Positions 50,699-61,047 are shown, counted from the first letter of the stretch. The stretch: DNA of 64,000 nt from Nonomuraea endophytica (GCF_014203235.1 NZ_JACHIN010000005.1:496001-560000), one strand, 5' to 3'. Program-made: numbers and translations. The notes: generated from the sequence alone by a model not told the origin.

Positions 50699-51838
50699 TC
50701 AGTTCTTGGGTTCGGGATCTTTTCCGGGAGGTACGGCCCGCCCCGGTGGTAGCGGGGCCGGTCCTTGCGGTAGAGGGATCGGATCGTCTTTGAAGAGCTC
50801 GGGCACGGCCCGGTAGAGGATGGCGGCGATCGGCACGGCCACGACCGCGCCCGCGATCCCCGCCAGGATGCCCCCGACGGCCAGCACGATGATGATCGCC
50901 AGCGGGTGAAAGTGCAGCACGCGGCCGACGATCAGCGGCTGGAGCACGTGGTTCTCCAGTTGCTGCTCGACGATCAGGATGCCGATGAAGATCAGCGCGT
51001 AGATGGGGCCCTTCGCGCCGAGCGTGACCAGCGTCGCGACCGCGCCCGCGAACAGGATGCCGACGATCGGGACGAAGCTGGCCAGGAAGATCAGTACGGC
51101 GAGTGCCGCCCAGAGCGGGACCCCCATGACCGCCAGCACCACGCCCATGAGCAGGCCGTGCACCGCGGCCACCGCCACCGTCCCCTGGACGTAGTGCGAC
51201 AGCGTGGTCCAGGCGGTCCGCCCGGCCCGGTCGACCCGCGGCGCCATCCGGCCGAACCCCTTGAGGAACCAGGACCAGATCCGGTCACCGTCTTTGAGCA
51301 GGAAGAACGTGACGAAGAGCAGCAGCACGATCGAGGCCAGCACCTCGACCACCACCACGGTGCCCGCGAGAACCGTCGAGGTGATCTGCTGCTGCCGTTC
51401 GGTGACCAGCTTGGCGATCTCGTCCACCCAGCCGCCGAGCTGGATGGGCTCCAGGTGCAGCGGGCCGGTGTAGAGCCAGCCCTCCACCGTCTTGGCCGTC
51501 TGCCTGACCTGCGTCACCAGGCGAGGGAACTCCGCGTTCGCCCGGACGCCGATGATCCAGCCCGTTCCGATCAGCACGGCGAAGGCGACGAGCATGGTCA
51601 CCCAGGCGGCGTAGATCGCCCGCAGGCCCGACGCGCGCAGGTGCCGGGTGAGCGGGAACAGCAGCGCGGTCAGCAGCAGGGCGACCGCCACCGGCAGAGC
51701 GATGATGCGCATCGACGCCACGAAGCCGAGCACGTAGTTGGCCGCGATGCCGATGACGATCAGACACGCGCACCACGCGGCGATCCTCGCCAAGGTCGGA
51801 GGCACCAACCGCAAAAGCCGCTCCTGAGGTGAGTCCAT
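50699..51838 (-). CDS. AI-2E family transporter
   Basis: 379 residues with the AI-2 exporter (TqsA/PerM-like) architecture: two N-terminal helices, a helical cytoplasmic stretch (VRQTAKTVEGW), then a block of membrane helices with FVTFFLLKDGDRIWSWF, YVQGTVAVAAVHGLLMGVVLAVMGVP, FVPIVG and the ENHVLQPLIVGRVLHFHPLAIIIVL signature in two runs. A proline-rich tail ends the protein. Family members move small molecules or ions; only a few export AI-2, so the substrate is not implied. It is a single gene. Confidence 0.92.
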   Translation of the reverse strand: MDSPQERLLRLVPPTLARIAAWCACLIVIGIAANYVLGFVASMRIIALPVAVALLLTALLFPLTRHLRASGLRAIYAAWVTMLVAFAVLIGTGWIIGVRANAEFPRLVTQVRQTAKTVEGWLYTGPLHLEPIQLGGWVDEIAKLVTERQQQITSTVLAGTVVVVEVLASIVLLLFVTFFLLKDGDRIWSWFLKGFGRMAPRVDRAGRTAWTTLSHYVQGTVAVAAVHGLLMGVVLAVMGVPLWAALAVLIFLASFVPIVGILFAGAVATLVTLGAKGPIYALIFIGILIVEQQLENHVLQPLIVGRVLHFHPLAIIIVLAVGGILAGIAGAVVAVPIAAILYRAVPELFKDDPIPLPQGPAPLPPGRAVPPGKDPEPKN

Positions 51839-51990
51839 GACCTGGAAACTTCCCCGTCGGCCCGGAATAGGCGCGTTTCAGGCTTCGAGCCGGGGAACGC
51901 TGGAGAAATCGACGATGTCGCCGCGGGCAGATTCTCGCCCTACCGGCCTTCTCGCGACGCGCCGTGAACCTGTGTCCAGCGTCTGAGTAC

Positions 51991-52257
51991 TCAGGAGCGG
52001 TCTTCGTCGGGGCCCTGACGCCCGGCCTCCTGCTCTTCGAGCGCGTCCATGATGAGCGCGCCCTCGCGCGCGGCCTCCGTCGGCGACAAGGTCTCCAACG
52101 CATGGCGAAGCGCGACCTCAGCGGCGTCGAGGGCGGCCTTCGCGGTGACGACGTGCGTGTGAGCCCGGTCAAGGTGGCCGAGCCCCACACAGTCGAAGGC
52201 GACCTGCGCGTCGTGACCCGCCAATTGCAACTGCCTGGTGACTTCATCCAGGGCCAT
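51991..52257 (-). CDS. Small helical protein of unknown function
   Basis: 88 residues from ATG 52257, with AAGGAGG as a near-perfect ribosome site. The protein is helical and alternates hydrophobic and charged residues: MALDEVTRQLQLAGHDAQVAF, AHTHVVTAKAALDAAEVALRHALE, with an acidic tail (EEQEAGRQGPDEDRS). No motif or membrane segment is seen. The strong ribosome site and amphipathic pattern make it a credible gene. It may be a structural helix pair. Confidence 0.65.
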   Translation of the reverse strand: MALDEVTRQLQLAGHDAQVAFDCVGLGHLDRAHTHVVTAKAALDAAEVALRHALETLSPTEAAREGALIMDALEEQEAGRQGPDEDRS

Positions 52258-52487
52258 TACAGTCCTCCTTGATCCGTCACGCCGGGGACGACGAGCATAT
52301 CCACCTTGCCTCCGCTGCAGGGGTGTGGGGCTCGAATACTCCGCCACAGCCCCGATCTGCGGATTCACCGGACGTCTCGAATCTCATGCCCTTCCGTTCG
52401 AGCATCCGCGGCACCCGAGGTCTTCGGGCCTGTGAGGAATTGCAGGTAGCCTGGATTTTTGGTCGGAATCGCGCTGTACCGGAATGG

Positions 52488-53603
52488 TCATTCGCAGCCA
52501 CGCTTGCCGGGTTTGGCCAGCTTGCCGGCCGCCGGCCGGTCCGGCCTCGTGGTGTAGCCGCCCACGGCCAGGCTGTTCCGGTAGACCTCCTCGCTGGTGG
52601 AGAGCTTGGCGATGAGGCGGCTCGCGCCTGTGGTGACGTTCACGGCGTACACGTAGGAGCCGACGGTCGTGTCGGGCGTCTTGCCGGGGCGCTCGCGGCC
52701 CGCCGCCGCGACGATCTCCTGTGGGCTCAGCCAGTCGATCACGTCGGCCCGGTAGACGTCGGCCGGCAGTCGCGGTTTGACCGTGGTCATCTTGCCCGTC
52801 CGGGTGGAGAAGACGGCCAGCCAGACGGGGGTCATGTCCGGGCCGCACGCGGGTGGCTCCTTGGGGACGAGATTGGCGGCCCGTCCGTCGCGGGCGGCGA
52901 AAGAGCCCCAGATGAAGTGCTTGCGGGCATAGACGGGGATCTTGGCGGTGACGGTACGGCCGCCGCCCACGGTGCGAAACGCCCCGACGTTCATCCCGGA
53001 CCTCTCTTGCAGGGTGATACGCCCGGTGTCCGGGTCGGCGTCGAGCACGGCCCAGCCCTTCGGCATCCGCCGTGCCGTACCGGCTTCCACGTCGACGAGC
53101 GTGGTGACCTCCGCGTCGCCCGCGAGGATGGTCAGCTGCCCACCGTCCCGGACGAACTTCAGAGTGAGCGGTGAGGCCGGCGATCCGGTCGGCACCTGGT
53201 AGGGGGTCGTCCAGCTTTTGCCTGAGCTCAGCTCGCGCACCACGACGCGGTCATCGCGGGCCCGGTGGTAGGCGACGCGTGTGCCGTCCGGACTGATCGC
53301 GAAGGATCGTATCCCGTCCTCGTAGGAATCTCTGCTTTTCTCCCAGGCCACGGCCTCGGGGACGGAGAAGATTGTGCCGTTGGCGGTCACCAGCCGCCAG
53401 GTGTCGCACGCTCCCGTGGGGCTCTTGTCCGGGTCCTTCGGGTTGGCGCACAGGTAGGCGAATGCGGCGGGGCCGGATCCCGACTGCGGTAAGGCGGGTG
53501 GCCGACTGGGCGCGGCCGCCTCCGCGGCGCGCGCGGGCACGGCTATGCCGGTCGCCACCAGGGTGATCACTGCGGTGGCGTAGAGACGTGCGGTGAGGTT
53601 CAT
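52488..53603 (-). CDS. Secreted propeller-like protein of unknown function
   Basis: 371 residues from ATG 53603, with GGGGAGC as ribosome site. A signal peptide (ARLYATAVITLVATGIA) cleaves after ARA. Cysteines appear in AYLCANPKDP, GACDTW, PPACGPD and KRGCE. Repeating strand pairs (RSFAISPDGTRVAYHRARDD, VVVRELSSGKSWTTPYQ and similar) suggest a beta-propeller of the TolB/WD-like type. The arrangement resembles the extracytoplasmic domain of the sigma partner at 2647, without the membrane anchor. Function unknown. It is divergent from an AraC-family gene at 53723. Confidence 0.72.
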   Translation of the reverse strand: MNLTARLYATAVITLVATGIAVPARAAEAAAPSRPPALPQSGSGPAAFAYLCANPKDPDKSPTGACDTWRLVTANGTIFSVPEAVAWEKSRDSYEDGIRSFAISPDGTRVAYHRARDDRVVVRELSSGKSWTTPYQVPTGSPASPLTLKFVRDGGQLTILAGDAEVTTLVDVEAGTARRMPKGWAVLDADPDTGRITLQERSGMNVGAFRTVGGGRTVTAKIPVYARKHFIWGSFAARDGRAANLVPKEPPACGPDMTPVWLAVFSTRTGKMTTVKPRLPADVYRADVIDWLSPQEIVAAAGRERPGKTPDTTVGSYVYAVNVTTGASRLIAKLSTSEEVYRNSLAVGGYTTRPDRPAAGKLAKPGKRGCE

Positions 53604-53722
53604 CAAGCTCCCCGTTCCAGGCGATGACCGTTGCCCGTTGGAGTCCGCAGAGGCGGAGAAGGTTCGCGGCGCCCGTCGGGTGGCGTTACGGACGATGACG
53701 TGGCGGCTCACGAGGGGCGATA

Positions 53723-54562
53723 GTGACGGGCATGGAGTTCGAGTTCGTGGCACGGCGGCCGTCGGGGGCGCTGGAGCCGTTCACGGAGTCGGTGTGGTTC
53801 GCCCGGGGGCGGATTCCGTACCGGCGGGAGCGGATCGCGCCGACGGGGTCAACGGTTGCGGTGCTCGTTCTCGGGTCTCCGATCGTGCAGACGCCGCGCA
53901 ACGGCGACGGGCCGGCGTTCGTGGCGGCGGAAGGCTGGCTGGCCGGGCCGCATGACCAGCCGGTGATCAATGCCCCGACCGCCGAGACGCTCGCGGTCGG
54001 TGTGGTGTCGTCTCCGGTTGGCTGCCGCGCGCTGTTCGGCGTCGATCCCGCTCCGCTGCGCGGGCGGGTCGTGGACCTGATGACGGTCTGGCCGCCCGCC
54101 CGTGCGCTGCGGGCCGCGCTGCTGACCCGCCCGGACCCGGCCGCCTGCCTCGATTCCGTCGAGGCCGCGCTGCGCGACGGTCTCGCACCGGCGCGCGGAT
54201 GGCGACGGTGTACGGCCGCTGTCGCCGCGCTGGAGGCCGATCCGCGACGGCGCATCTCCGGCCTGGCCGCCGAGCTCGGCATCACCCCCGCCCACCTGGA
54301 CCGGGAATTCGTGCGCGTCATCGGCCTGACCCCGCGTTCCCTCGCGCGTATTCTCCGGCTGCGGCGGCTCCTGAATCGTGTGGACGTGCACTCCGATCTG
54401 AACTGGACCGGGCTGGCCGCCGAGTGGGGATGGTTCGATCAGAGCCACTTCATCAGGGATTTCAAGCGCCACAGCGGGGTGACGCCGTCCGCGTACGTGC
54501 TCGCCCAGCGCAGCGCGTTCGCCACCGGGCAGAACGAGCCGGGGTTCGTCCCCGAGATGTGA
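53723..54562 (+). CDS. AraC-family transcriptional regulator
   Basis: 279 residues from GTG 53723 (CGAGGGGCG just before; ATG 53732 is an alternative). An N-terminal sensor domain (FARGRIPYRRERIAPTGS, FVAAEGWLAGPHDQP) is followed by the double helix-turn-helix of the AraC family at about 170-255 (ISGLAAELGITPAHLDREFVRVIGLTPRSLARILRL in runs, WTGLAAEWGWFDQSHFIRDFKRHSGVTPSAY). The sensor resembles DUF6597-type domains common in actinobacteria. Ligand and targets unknown; the neighbouring SRPBCC gene, 46 bases downstream, may be under its control. Confidence 0.9.
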   Translation: MTGMEFEFVARRPSGALEPFTESVWFARGRIPYRRERIAPTGSTVAVLVLGSPIVQTPRNGDGPAFVAAEGWLAGPHDQPVINAPTAETLAVGVVSSPVGCRALFGVDPAPLRGRVVDLMTVWPPARALRAALLTRPDPAACLDSVEAALRDGLAPARGWRRCTAAVAALEADPRRRISGLAAELGITPAHLDREFVRVIGLTPRSLARILRLRRLLNRVDVHSDLNWTGLAAEWGWFDQSHFIRDFKRHSGVTPSAYVLAQRSAFATGQNEPGFVPEM

Positions 54563-54608
54563 ATTCCGTACAAGTCCCCTTCGGCGACCAGCCGTAACAC
54601 TGTGGGCC

Positions 54609-55043
54609 ATGAAACGGGCATTCGCCGTCGACGCCGTCATCGACCGGCCGGCACGGGACGTGTGGCGGGTACTGACCGACTGGGAACGAGCTCCCCGATG
54701 GATGAACGGCGTGGAGTCGATGCGCGCCGAGTCGGGCACCCGCATCGGCTCGACGATCACCTTCCATGCCCGCGGCAAGACCCGCACCAGTGAGATCGCC
54801 GACCTCGACGAGGGGCGCTCGATCACGCTCGTGACCGTCCAGGGCGGAGTCACCGCCCGCTACGTCTACCGCCTCGAGCCGCTCGACGGCGACGCGCGCA
54901 CCCGCGCCCACCTCACCGCCGACCTCGCCACGACCGGATTTCCCTGGGTCCTGTTCGCCCCCCTGATCCGCCTGGCGGTACGCCGCACCGACGCCGGCCA
55001 GATCAGCGCCCTGCGCGCGGCTACGGAGGGCGCACCGGCTTAG
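54609..55043 (+). CDS. SRPBCC family protein
   Basis: 144 residues. Opens MKRAFAVDAVIDRPARDVWR, with the helix-grip ligand-binding fold: long first strand, WERAPRWMNGVESM, TITFHARGKTRT, YRLEPLDGDARTR and a final helix LIRLAVRRTDAGQI. SRPBCC proteins bind hydrophobic small molecules or act as cyclases/hydrolases. No catalytic residue can be assigned. It follows the AraC gene closely and may share its transcript. Confidence 0.87.
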   Translation: MKRAFAVDAVIDRPARDVWRVLTDWERAPRWMNGVESMRAESGTRIGSTITFHARGKTRTSEIADLDEGRSITLVTVQGGVTARYVYRLEPLDGDARTRAHLTADLATTGFPWVLFAPLIRLAVRRTDAGQISALRAATEGAPA

Positions 55044-55133
55044 GCGAGCCGTTGGTGCTCGCGATCTCGACGGCATCAACGCCCCCTGCCGTTGATCATT
55101 GGGCCGACGTCGGCTCACGGAACCGGTCAGCGC

Positions 55134-55181
55134 ATACCACGGAAGGTGGACGTCCCGGGGCGGGATACCACGTGAGGTGGA
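55134..55181. promoter_or_regulatory. Two 17-bp direct repeats upstream of the giant secreted gene
   Basis: ATACCACGGAAGGTGGA (55134-55150) and ATACCACGTGAGGTGGA (55165-55181) match at 15 of 17 positions and start 31 bases apart, three helical turns. Each contains CCAC and GTGG arms. They lie about 130 bases before the start at 55313 and look like a pair of regulator sites for the secreted-protein/RHS operon. Confidence 0.55.
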
Positions 55182-55312
55182 TGGCCGCGGCGCCGTACCG
55201 CGCTGGTTGGACGATCACTTTCAGGTCGTGGGTGGACGACCGGCGAAGCCGCCCGTGGATACCTTGAGGCCGATTGTCAGGGGCACGTGGGGACTTCGAC
55301 CGGGGAGATTCG

Positions 55313-58300
55313 ATGCGATTACTGGGTACGGGCGCGGCCGTGCTCGCCTTGCTCGCCGCGAGCATGGTGGTCACGGAGGGCACGGTGGCCAGACCGGCCA
55401 TGGCGACGACCGCCGCCCCACCGACCGCCGCCACCACCACGTCGTACCCCATACCGGGGGACGCCCTCTTCGTGGCGCCCACCGGTAACGACGCCAACGC
55501 CGGCACCCAGGCGGCGCCGCTGCGCACCGCGGGGGCCGCGGTGGCGAAGGCGAGCGCCGGCAAGATGACGACGATCGTGTTGCGCGCCGGGGAGTACCGC
55601 GAACGGCTCGGCTACGTCGCCGTCCCGGTCACCCTTCAGCCCTATCCGGGGGAGCAGGTCTGGTTCAAGGGCAGTTCGGTGATCCAGCCGGGCCAGTGGA
55701 TCGCCGACGGCGGCGCCTGGCGGCTGGACAACTGGAACCCGGGCAGCGTGTGCCGGGCGAGCGCGCCCGCGTACGACGAGTGCATGAATCCGCTGCACTT
55801 CAACGACGACAATCCGGTCGGCGGCGACCCGCAGATGGTGTTCGTGGACGGGGAGCCGCTGCGCCAGGTGGCGACCCGGGAGGAAGTGCGGGCGGGCACG
55901 TTCTTCCATGACGGAACGGCCGACAAGACCTACATCGGCGCCGACCCGGCGGGCCGCCGGGTCGAGGTCACGGCGATCAAGAGCGGCATGCACTTCTTCG
56001 CCGGGGCGGACGGGTCGATCGTGCGCGGGCTCGGTTTCGCGCACTACGGGTCGAGCCAGAACCAGACCAAGGAACCGGCCGCGGTGATCGCGCAGGCCAA
56101 GGACATGGTGTTCGAGAACAACACGATCATCCACAACGCGGCGACGGGGCTGCTGGTCAACGCCGACAACATCCGGGTGAACCGCAACGCGATCACCGAC
56201 AACGGGTATCTCGGCATCCAGGCGCACAGGTCGGCCAATCTGACGGTCGAGGGCAACCGCGTCTCGCGCAACAACACCGAACGGCTCGGCTACTCGGCCG
56301 GCTACAACCTGTCCGGCGCCGGGATGTTCGCCACGCGGGTCCACAACGCGGTCGTGCGGGACAACGTCTTCGAGGCCAACCAGGGCAACGGCCTGTGGTG
56401 CGACCTGTCGTGTCACAAGCTGACCGCCGTACGCAACCTGATCAGGGGCAACTCCCGGCACGGCCTGCACTACAAGGTGTCCGGCGAGGCTCTGCTGGCC
56501 TCCAACGTGCTGGCCGGCAACGGCGTGACCGGCCTGAGCGTCCTGGGCTCGAACAAGGTACGCATCATCAACAACACCTCGGTGGGCAACGGCCAGGCGA
56601 TAGCCGTACAGGAAGACTCCAGGCCGACCTGTCCGGGAGACGACGACGACTGCCCGACCGACGCCGAGCGGGCGCTGGGCATCACGTGGGACACCGCGGA
56701 CACCACGCTGATGAACAACGTCATCGCCGCGGACGCGGGCACGGCCCCGCTGGTCAACACCACGGACAACAACACCGCCGAGTCGGGGCGCAGGGTGGGC
56801 GGCGACGGCATGATCCCGGTCGCCCAGATGCACCACAACGGGTATTCGCGTGAGCTCGCCGGCACTCCGGGCACGCTGGTGCAGTGGTCACGGGTGACCG
56901 GAGCGAGCCTGCACTTCCCGTCTCTCGCCGAGTTCCAGGCCGCGACCGGCCGCGACGCCGGTTCCCGCTATCAGGAGTCCAGTTTCCTGGTGAACGCGCC
57001 GGCCGGCGACTACCGGCTGCTGCCGGGCAGCCCGGCGGAGACGGCGGGCGCCGCGCTTCCCGCCGACGTCGCGGCCGCGATCGGGGTGCCGGCGACCGGT
57101 CAGGTACGGCTGGGCGCGCTCGCCTGGCCGGGCGAGCCGCTCGCCGCCGAGCACCTGCGCAACGGGAGCGCCGACGGCGCCTCGACGGTGCCGTGGTGGA
57201 CGACCGGCGCCCAGCTCGCCGCCGTGGACGGGGAACTGCGCGCATCGGTCGCCGACGGTACGGCCGAAGCCGTGCTCGCCCAGCGCACCGCCCCGCTGGT
57301 GAGCGGCCGGACCTACACGCTGTCGTTCGACGCCCGCGCGTCCGCCGACGTGGCCGTGCAGGTGGCCGTCCAGGAGGGCGACGCCCCCTACAACGCGGCG
57401 CTCGCCCAGGACGTCGAGCTGGAGGCGGCCGCTCAGCGCTTCTCCTTCCCGTTCACCGCGACGACCGACACGACCGTGGCCGAAGTGGCGTTCCAGCTCG
57501 GCGGCAAGGGCGCGCTCACCGTCCACCTGGACAACGTGTCGCTGGTGGAGAACACCTGGGGCGTGTCGAAGGAGCCCAAGGCGACCGAGGCGGAAGCCCT
57601 GGCGGCGGCCGCCGCGACGGGCCGGCTCGTGGAGGTGCTGGCCGAACGGGGCGAGACCCGCGAGGTGTACGCCACGCCGGACGGCAGCTTCACCTCCAAG
57701 GAGCACTTCCAGCCCGTCCGGGTGTTCAAGGACGGCGTCTGGGTGCCGCTCGACACCACGCTGCGCAAGCAGCCGGACGGCTCGATCGTGCCCGGCGCCG
57801 TCCCGACGTCGCTCAAGCTGTCCGGCGGGGGCGGCGGCCCGCTGGTGACGATCAACCGGGCGGGCCGGCCGATGGCGCTGACCTGGCCCACCACGCTGCC
57901 CACGCCCTGGCTGGACGGAGACACGGCCGTGTACCCCCGTGTCCTGCCCGATGTCGATCTGCGGGTACGGGCCGAGCCGGAGGGCTTCTCCCACGTCCTG
58001 GTCGTCAAGACCGCGCAGGCGGCGAAGGACCCGCGCCTGGCCACCATCAAGCTGGGGCTGTCGGCGCCCGGCCTGACGGTACGCGCCGCCGAGGACGGCA
58101 CCCAGGAGGCGGTGGACGAGGCCACCGGCGCCGTGGTCTACGAGGCCCCGGTACCGATCATGTGGGACTCCACCCCGCCCGCCGCCCAGGCCATGAAGGC
58201 TCTCGGCTCCCCGGAAACCGACCAGCCGGACGGGAACGTCGGCGCCGACGCCTCGGCGACCCAGCCGGGCGACACCTCGAAGATCGCCGCGGTGGCCACC

Positions 58301-61009
58301 ACCGTGGCGAACGGGGAGATGACCCTCACCCCTGACGCGTCCCTGCTCACCGGCTCCGACACTACCTACCCGGTCTACATCGACCCGATGTGGGACACCC
58401 CCAGGGCTTCGGCCAGGCTGATGGTCTCCAGCGCCGGATGGGCCAAGTACAACTTCACCAAGACCGAGGGCATGGGCCGATGCCCGCGCGACTACCCGCC
58501 GTCCGGGCGCTACTGCAACGGCTGGTACGAGAAGCGGCTGTTCTATCGCGTGCCGACCGCCAAGTTCGCGCACAAGCAGATCATCTCCGCCGAGTTCCAC
58601 GCCGAGGAGACGTTCGCCACCTCGTGCAGGAAGCGGATCGTGGACATCCACCTGGCCACTGCCTTCGGCGCGGGCTCGACGTGGAACTCCACCAAGGACA
58701 ACTGGGGACGCAGGCTCGACAGCCGCAACGTGGCCAAGGGCTGGAGCTCCGGATGTCCGGCCGGCGACGTGTTGTTCAACGTGACGAGCGCGATGCGGCA
58801 GGCGGCCAAGGAAGGCTGGTCCAGCACCACGTTCGGGCTGCGCGCCCGCGACGGTGACGACCAGCTCGCGTGGAAGCGCTTCGAGCGGAACGCCTTCGTC
58901 CGCGTGCACTACAACAGCCCGCCGCCGCAGCCGAAGATGAGCCAGCTGTCCTCCAGTCCGGGCGGTCCCTGCCGCGGCCCGCAGACTCCGGCCACGTTCA
59001 ACCGGCTGCCGACCCTGTTCGCCAAGAACCTCACCGACCCCGACAACAAGGGCGTGGAGGGCGAGAAGCTCAAGGCGCAGTTCCAGGTGAAGTGGTACGC
59101 CGGCGGCGTCCTGAAGACCAAGAATCTCGGCACCGTCAAGAAGATGTCGGCCAGCGGTCCGCGCCGGGCCACCTTCAGCGTGAAGGTCCCGGCCGGGGTG
59201 GTGCCGCAGGGGACCACCGCGCACTGGGAGGTACGCGCCTACGACGGCAGGGCGTGGAGCCCATGGAGCTCGGCCGGCAACGCGACGGCCTGCTACTTCC
59301 TCTACGACGCCAGGGCGCTGCCCGAGCCGGTGATCACCTCCACGGCGTATCCACCGCTCGACCCGGCCAACCCCGGCCAGACCCCCACCGACGGCGTCGG
59401 CAAGTACGGCGCGTTCGCCATCACGATGGACGCCCGGGTCGCCAAGTACGCCTGGGCGATGAACACCGACCCGTCGGAGGGCTCGGCCAAGACCAAGACG
59501 GCGGCCACCGAGTCGGTCACGGCGATGCCGACGCACGCCGGGCTCAACACCCTGTACGTCACCGCCTGGGACGCGGCCAACAACTGGTCCACCGGCACCT
59601 ACGAGTTCTGGGTCGCCGAAGGCAAGGCTCCCAAGGCGCACTGGAAGATGGACGAGGCGGCCGGAGCCACCCAGCTCGCCGACTCGGCCGGCGCGTACCC
59701 GGCGACGCCGCTCGGCGGAGCGCAACTCGGCGTAACGGGCGCCCTGGGCAAGGCGATCAACCTCAACGGCACCGGCGCGTACGCCGCGACCAGCGGCCCG
59801 GTGCTCAACACGGCGCAGAACCTGGCCGTCTCGGCATGGGTGAAGCTGCCGGCCACCCTGCCGACGACGCACCTGATCGTGGCCAGCCAGGCAGGGACGA
59901 AGATGGCGGGCTTCAGCCTGAAGTACGACCCAGGCGACAAGAAGTGGCGATTTTTCCGGACCCAGGCCGACGGCAGCACCGTCGGAGCCGGCACCGCGGT
60001 CTCGGCGAACCCGGCCAGGCCCGGCGTGTGGACCCACCTGGTCGGCGTGCAGGACGTGGTGGCCAAGAAGCTGCGCATCTACGTCAACGGCGTGGAGGGC
60101 GTCGCGGCCGGACTCGGCCCGGTGTGGGCGGCCGGCAACGCCTTCCAGATCGGCGCCGGCCTGTGGAACGGGCAACTCGGCTACTTCGTGCCCGGCCGCA
60201 TCGACGACGTACGCGCCTTCGACCGGATCGTGACGGCCGACGAGGTGCACGACCTGTTCACGATCAAGCCGGTGGTCGAGAGCAAGTGGCACCTCAACAG
60301 CGCCACCGGATCCCCCGCGACCAGCCCGGACACCGGCCAGGGCGTGCCGTACCCGCTGACGCTCAACGGCGCCGCCAAGATCACGACCGACTGGTCCAAG
60401 GTGCTGGTGCAGTCACCGGCCGGCACCCCCAGCGGCGCGCTCGAACTGCCCGGCGGGAACAACGACTACGCCTCGGCCGGCGGGGCGGTGATCGACACCA
60501 GGGACAGCTTCACCGTCTCGGCGTGGGTCTCCACCCCCGGCACGCCCGGCCGGGTGATGACCGTGCTCGGGCTGGCCGGATCGTACAACAGCGCGATCGC
60601 CGTACGGTACGACCCGGCCAAGAAGCGTTACGTCGTCGACGTGCCCAGCAAGGACGGCACCGGCGCGACCACGGCCACCGTGGAGCACTCCACCTTCCAC
60701 CAGGGCAACTACGGCGACTGGGATCACCTCGCGCTCACCTTCGACGCGACCGAGGGCACGGTCACCCTGTGGGTGAACGGCAACAAGGAGGCGGCCGCGG
60801 GCGGAAACCTGTCCTTCCGCCACGGCACCCGCCCGTTCGGGCCCATCGCCTCGCTGCAGGTCGGCCGGAGCCTTGCCGGCGGCGGCTATCCGGCGGGCAG
60901 GGCCTGGGCCGGTGTCATCGACGACGTGTGGGTGCTGCGCGGTGTGGCGTCCCAGGACTTGATCAATCAGCTGTCACTGCCGACCGAACTCGGCGCGATT
61001 CCCGGCTGA
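55313..61009 (+). CDS. Giant secreted beta-helix/DNRLRE/LamG protein
   Basis: 1898 residues from ATG 55313, with GGGGAGATTCG before it. Signal peptide (LLGTGAAVLALLAASMVV). Domain order: a right-handed parallel beta-helix (about 60-560; GDALFVAPTGNDANAGTQAAP start, repeated N-x-I-x-N-N turns); a CBM-like sandwich (about 600-760; LSFDARASADVAVQVAV); an RHS-type leader region and a DNRLRE-like domain (about 1000-1190; YPVYIDPMWDT, KYNFTKTEG, WGRRLDSRNVAKGW); fibronectin-like strands to about 1430; then two LamG domains (about 1440-1640 and 1680-1890; LAVSAWVKLPATLPT, FTVSAWVSTPGTPG). Proteins with this layout usually precede an RHS gene, as here, and are thought to assemble on the cell surface. 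Function unknown. Confidence 0.85.
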   Translation: MRLLGTGAAVLALLAASMVVTEGTVARPAMATTAAPPTAATTTSYPIPGDALFVAPTGNDANAGTQAAPLRTAGAAVAKASAGKMTTIVLRAGEYRERLGYVAVPVTLQPYPGEQVWFKGSSVIQPGQWIADGGAWRLDNWNPGSVCRASAPAYDECMNPLHFNDDNPVGGDPQMVFVDGEPLRQVATREEVRAGTFFHDGTADKTYIGADPAGRRVEVTAIKSGMHFFAGADGSIVRGLGFAHYGSSQNQTKEPAAVIAQAKDMVFENNTIIHNAATGLLVNADNIRVNRNAITDNGYLGIQAHRSANLTVEGNRVSRNNTERLGYSAGYNLSGAGMFATRVHNAVVRDNVFEANQGNGLWCDLSCHKLTAVRNLIRGNSRHGLHYKVSGEALLASNVLAGNGVTGLSVLGSNKVRIINNTSVGNGQAIAVQEDSRPTCPGDDDDCPTDAERALGITWDTADTTLMNNVIAADAGTAPLVNTTDNNTAESGRRVGGDGMIPVAQMHHNGYSRELAGTPGTLVQWSRVTGASLHFPSLAEFQAATGRDAGSRYQESSFLVNAPAGDYRLLPGSPAETAGAALPADVAAAIGVPATGQVRLGALAWPGEPLAAEHLRNGSADGASTVPWWTTGAQLAAVDGELRASVADGTAEAVLAQRTAPLVSGRTYTLSFDARASADVAVQVAVQEGDAPYNAALAQDVELEAAAQRFSFPFTATTDTTVAEVAFQLGGKGALTVHLDNVSLVENTWGVSKEPKATEAEALAAAAATGRLVEVLAERGETREVYATPDGSFTSKEHFQPVRVFKDGVWVPLDTTLRKQPDGSIVPGAVPTSLKLSGGGGGPLVTINRAGRPMALTWPTTLPTPWLDGDTAVYPRVLPDVDLRVRAEPEGFSHVLVVKTAQAAKDPRLATIKLGLSAPGLTVRAAEDGTQEAVDEATGAVVYEAPVPIMWDSTPPAAQAMKALGSPETDQPDGNVGADASATQPGDTSKIAAVATTVANGEMTLTPDASLLTGSDTTYPVYIDPMWDTPRASARLMVSSAGWAKYNFTKTEGMGRCPRDYPPSGRYCNGWYEKRLFYRVPTAKFAHKQIISAEFHAEETFATSCRKRIVDIHLATAFGAGSTWNSTKDNWGRRLDSRNVAKGWSSGCPAGDVLFNVTSAMRQAAKEGWSSTTFGLRARDGDDQLAWKRFERNAFVRVHYNSPPPQPKMSQLSSSPGGPCRGPQTPATFNRLPTLFAKNLTDPDNKGVEGEKLKAQFQVKWYAGGVLKTKNLGTVKKMSASGPRRATFSVKVPAGVVPQGTTAHWEVRAYDGRAWSPWSSAGNATACYFLYDARALPEPVITSTAYPPLDPANPGQTPTDGVGKYGAFAITMDARVAKYAWAMNTDPSEGSAKTKTAATESVTAMPTHAGLNTLYVTAWDAANNWSTGTYEFWVAEGKAPKAHWKMDEAAGATQLADSAGAYPATPLGGAQLGVTGALGKAINLNGTGAYAATSGPVLNTAQNLAVSAWVKLPATLPTTHLIVASQAGTKMAGFSLKYDPGDKKWRFFRTQADGSTVGAGTAVSANPARPGVWTHLVGVQDVVAKKLRIYVNGVEGVAAGLGPVWAAGNAFQIGAGLWNGQLGYFVPGRIDDVRAFDRIVTADEVHDLFTIKPVVESKWHLNSATGSPATSPDTGQGVPYPLTLNGAAKITTDWSKVLVQSPAGTPSGALELPGGNNDYASAGGAVIDTRDSFTVSAWVSTPGTPGRVMTVLGLAGSYNSAIAVRYDPAKKRYVVDVPSKDGTGATTATVEHSTFHQGNYGDWDHLALTFDATEGTVTLWVNGNKEAAAGGNLSFRHGTRPFGPIASLQVGRSLAGGGYPAGRAWAGVIDDVWVLRGVASQDLINQLSLPTELGAIPG

Positions 61010-61015
61010 CCTTCG

Positions 61016-61047
61016 GCGGGCCGGCGGCCGTCGTGCCACCGGCCCGC
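61016..61047 (+). terminator. Hairpin between the giant secreted gene and the RHS gene
   Basis: GCGGGCCGG (61016-61024) and CCGGCCCGC (61039-61047) pair perfectly around a 14-base loop, 7 bases after the stop. It may end or attenuate transcription before the RHS gene, which follows 53 bases later. Confidence 0.5.
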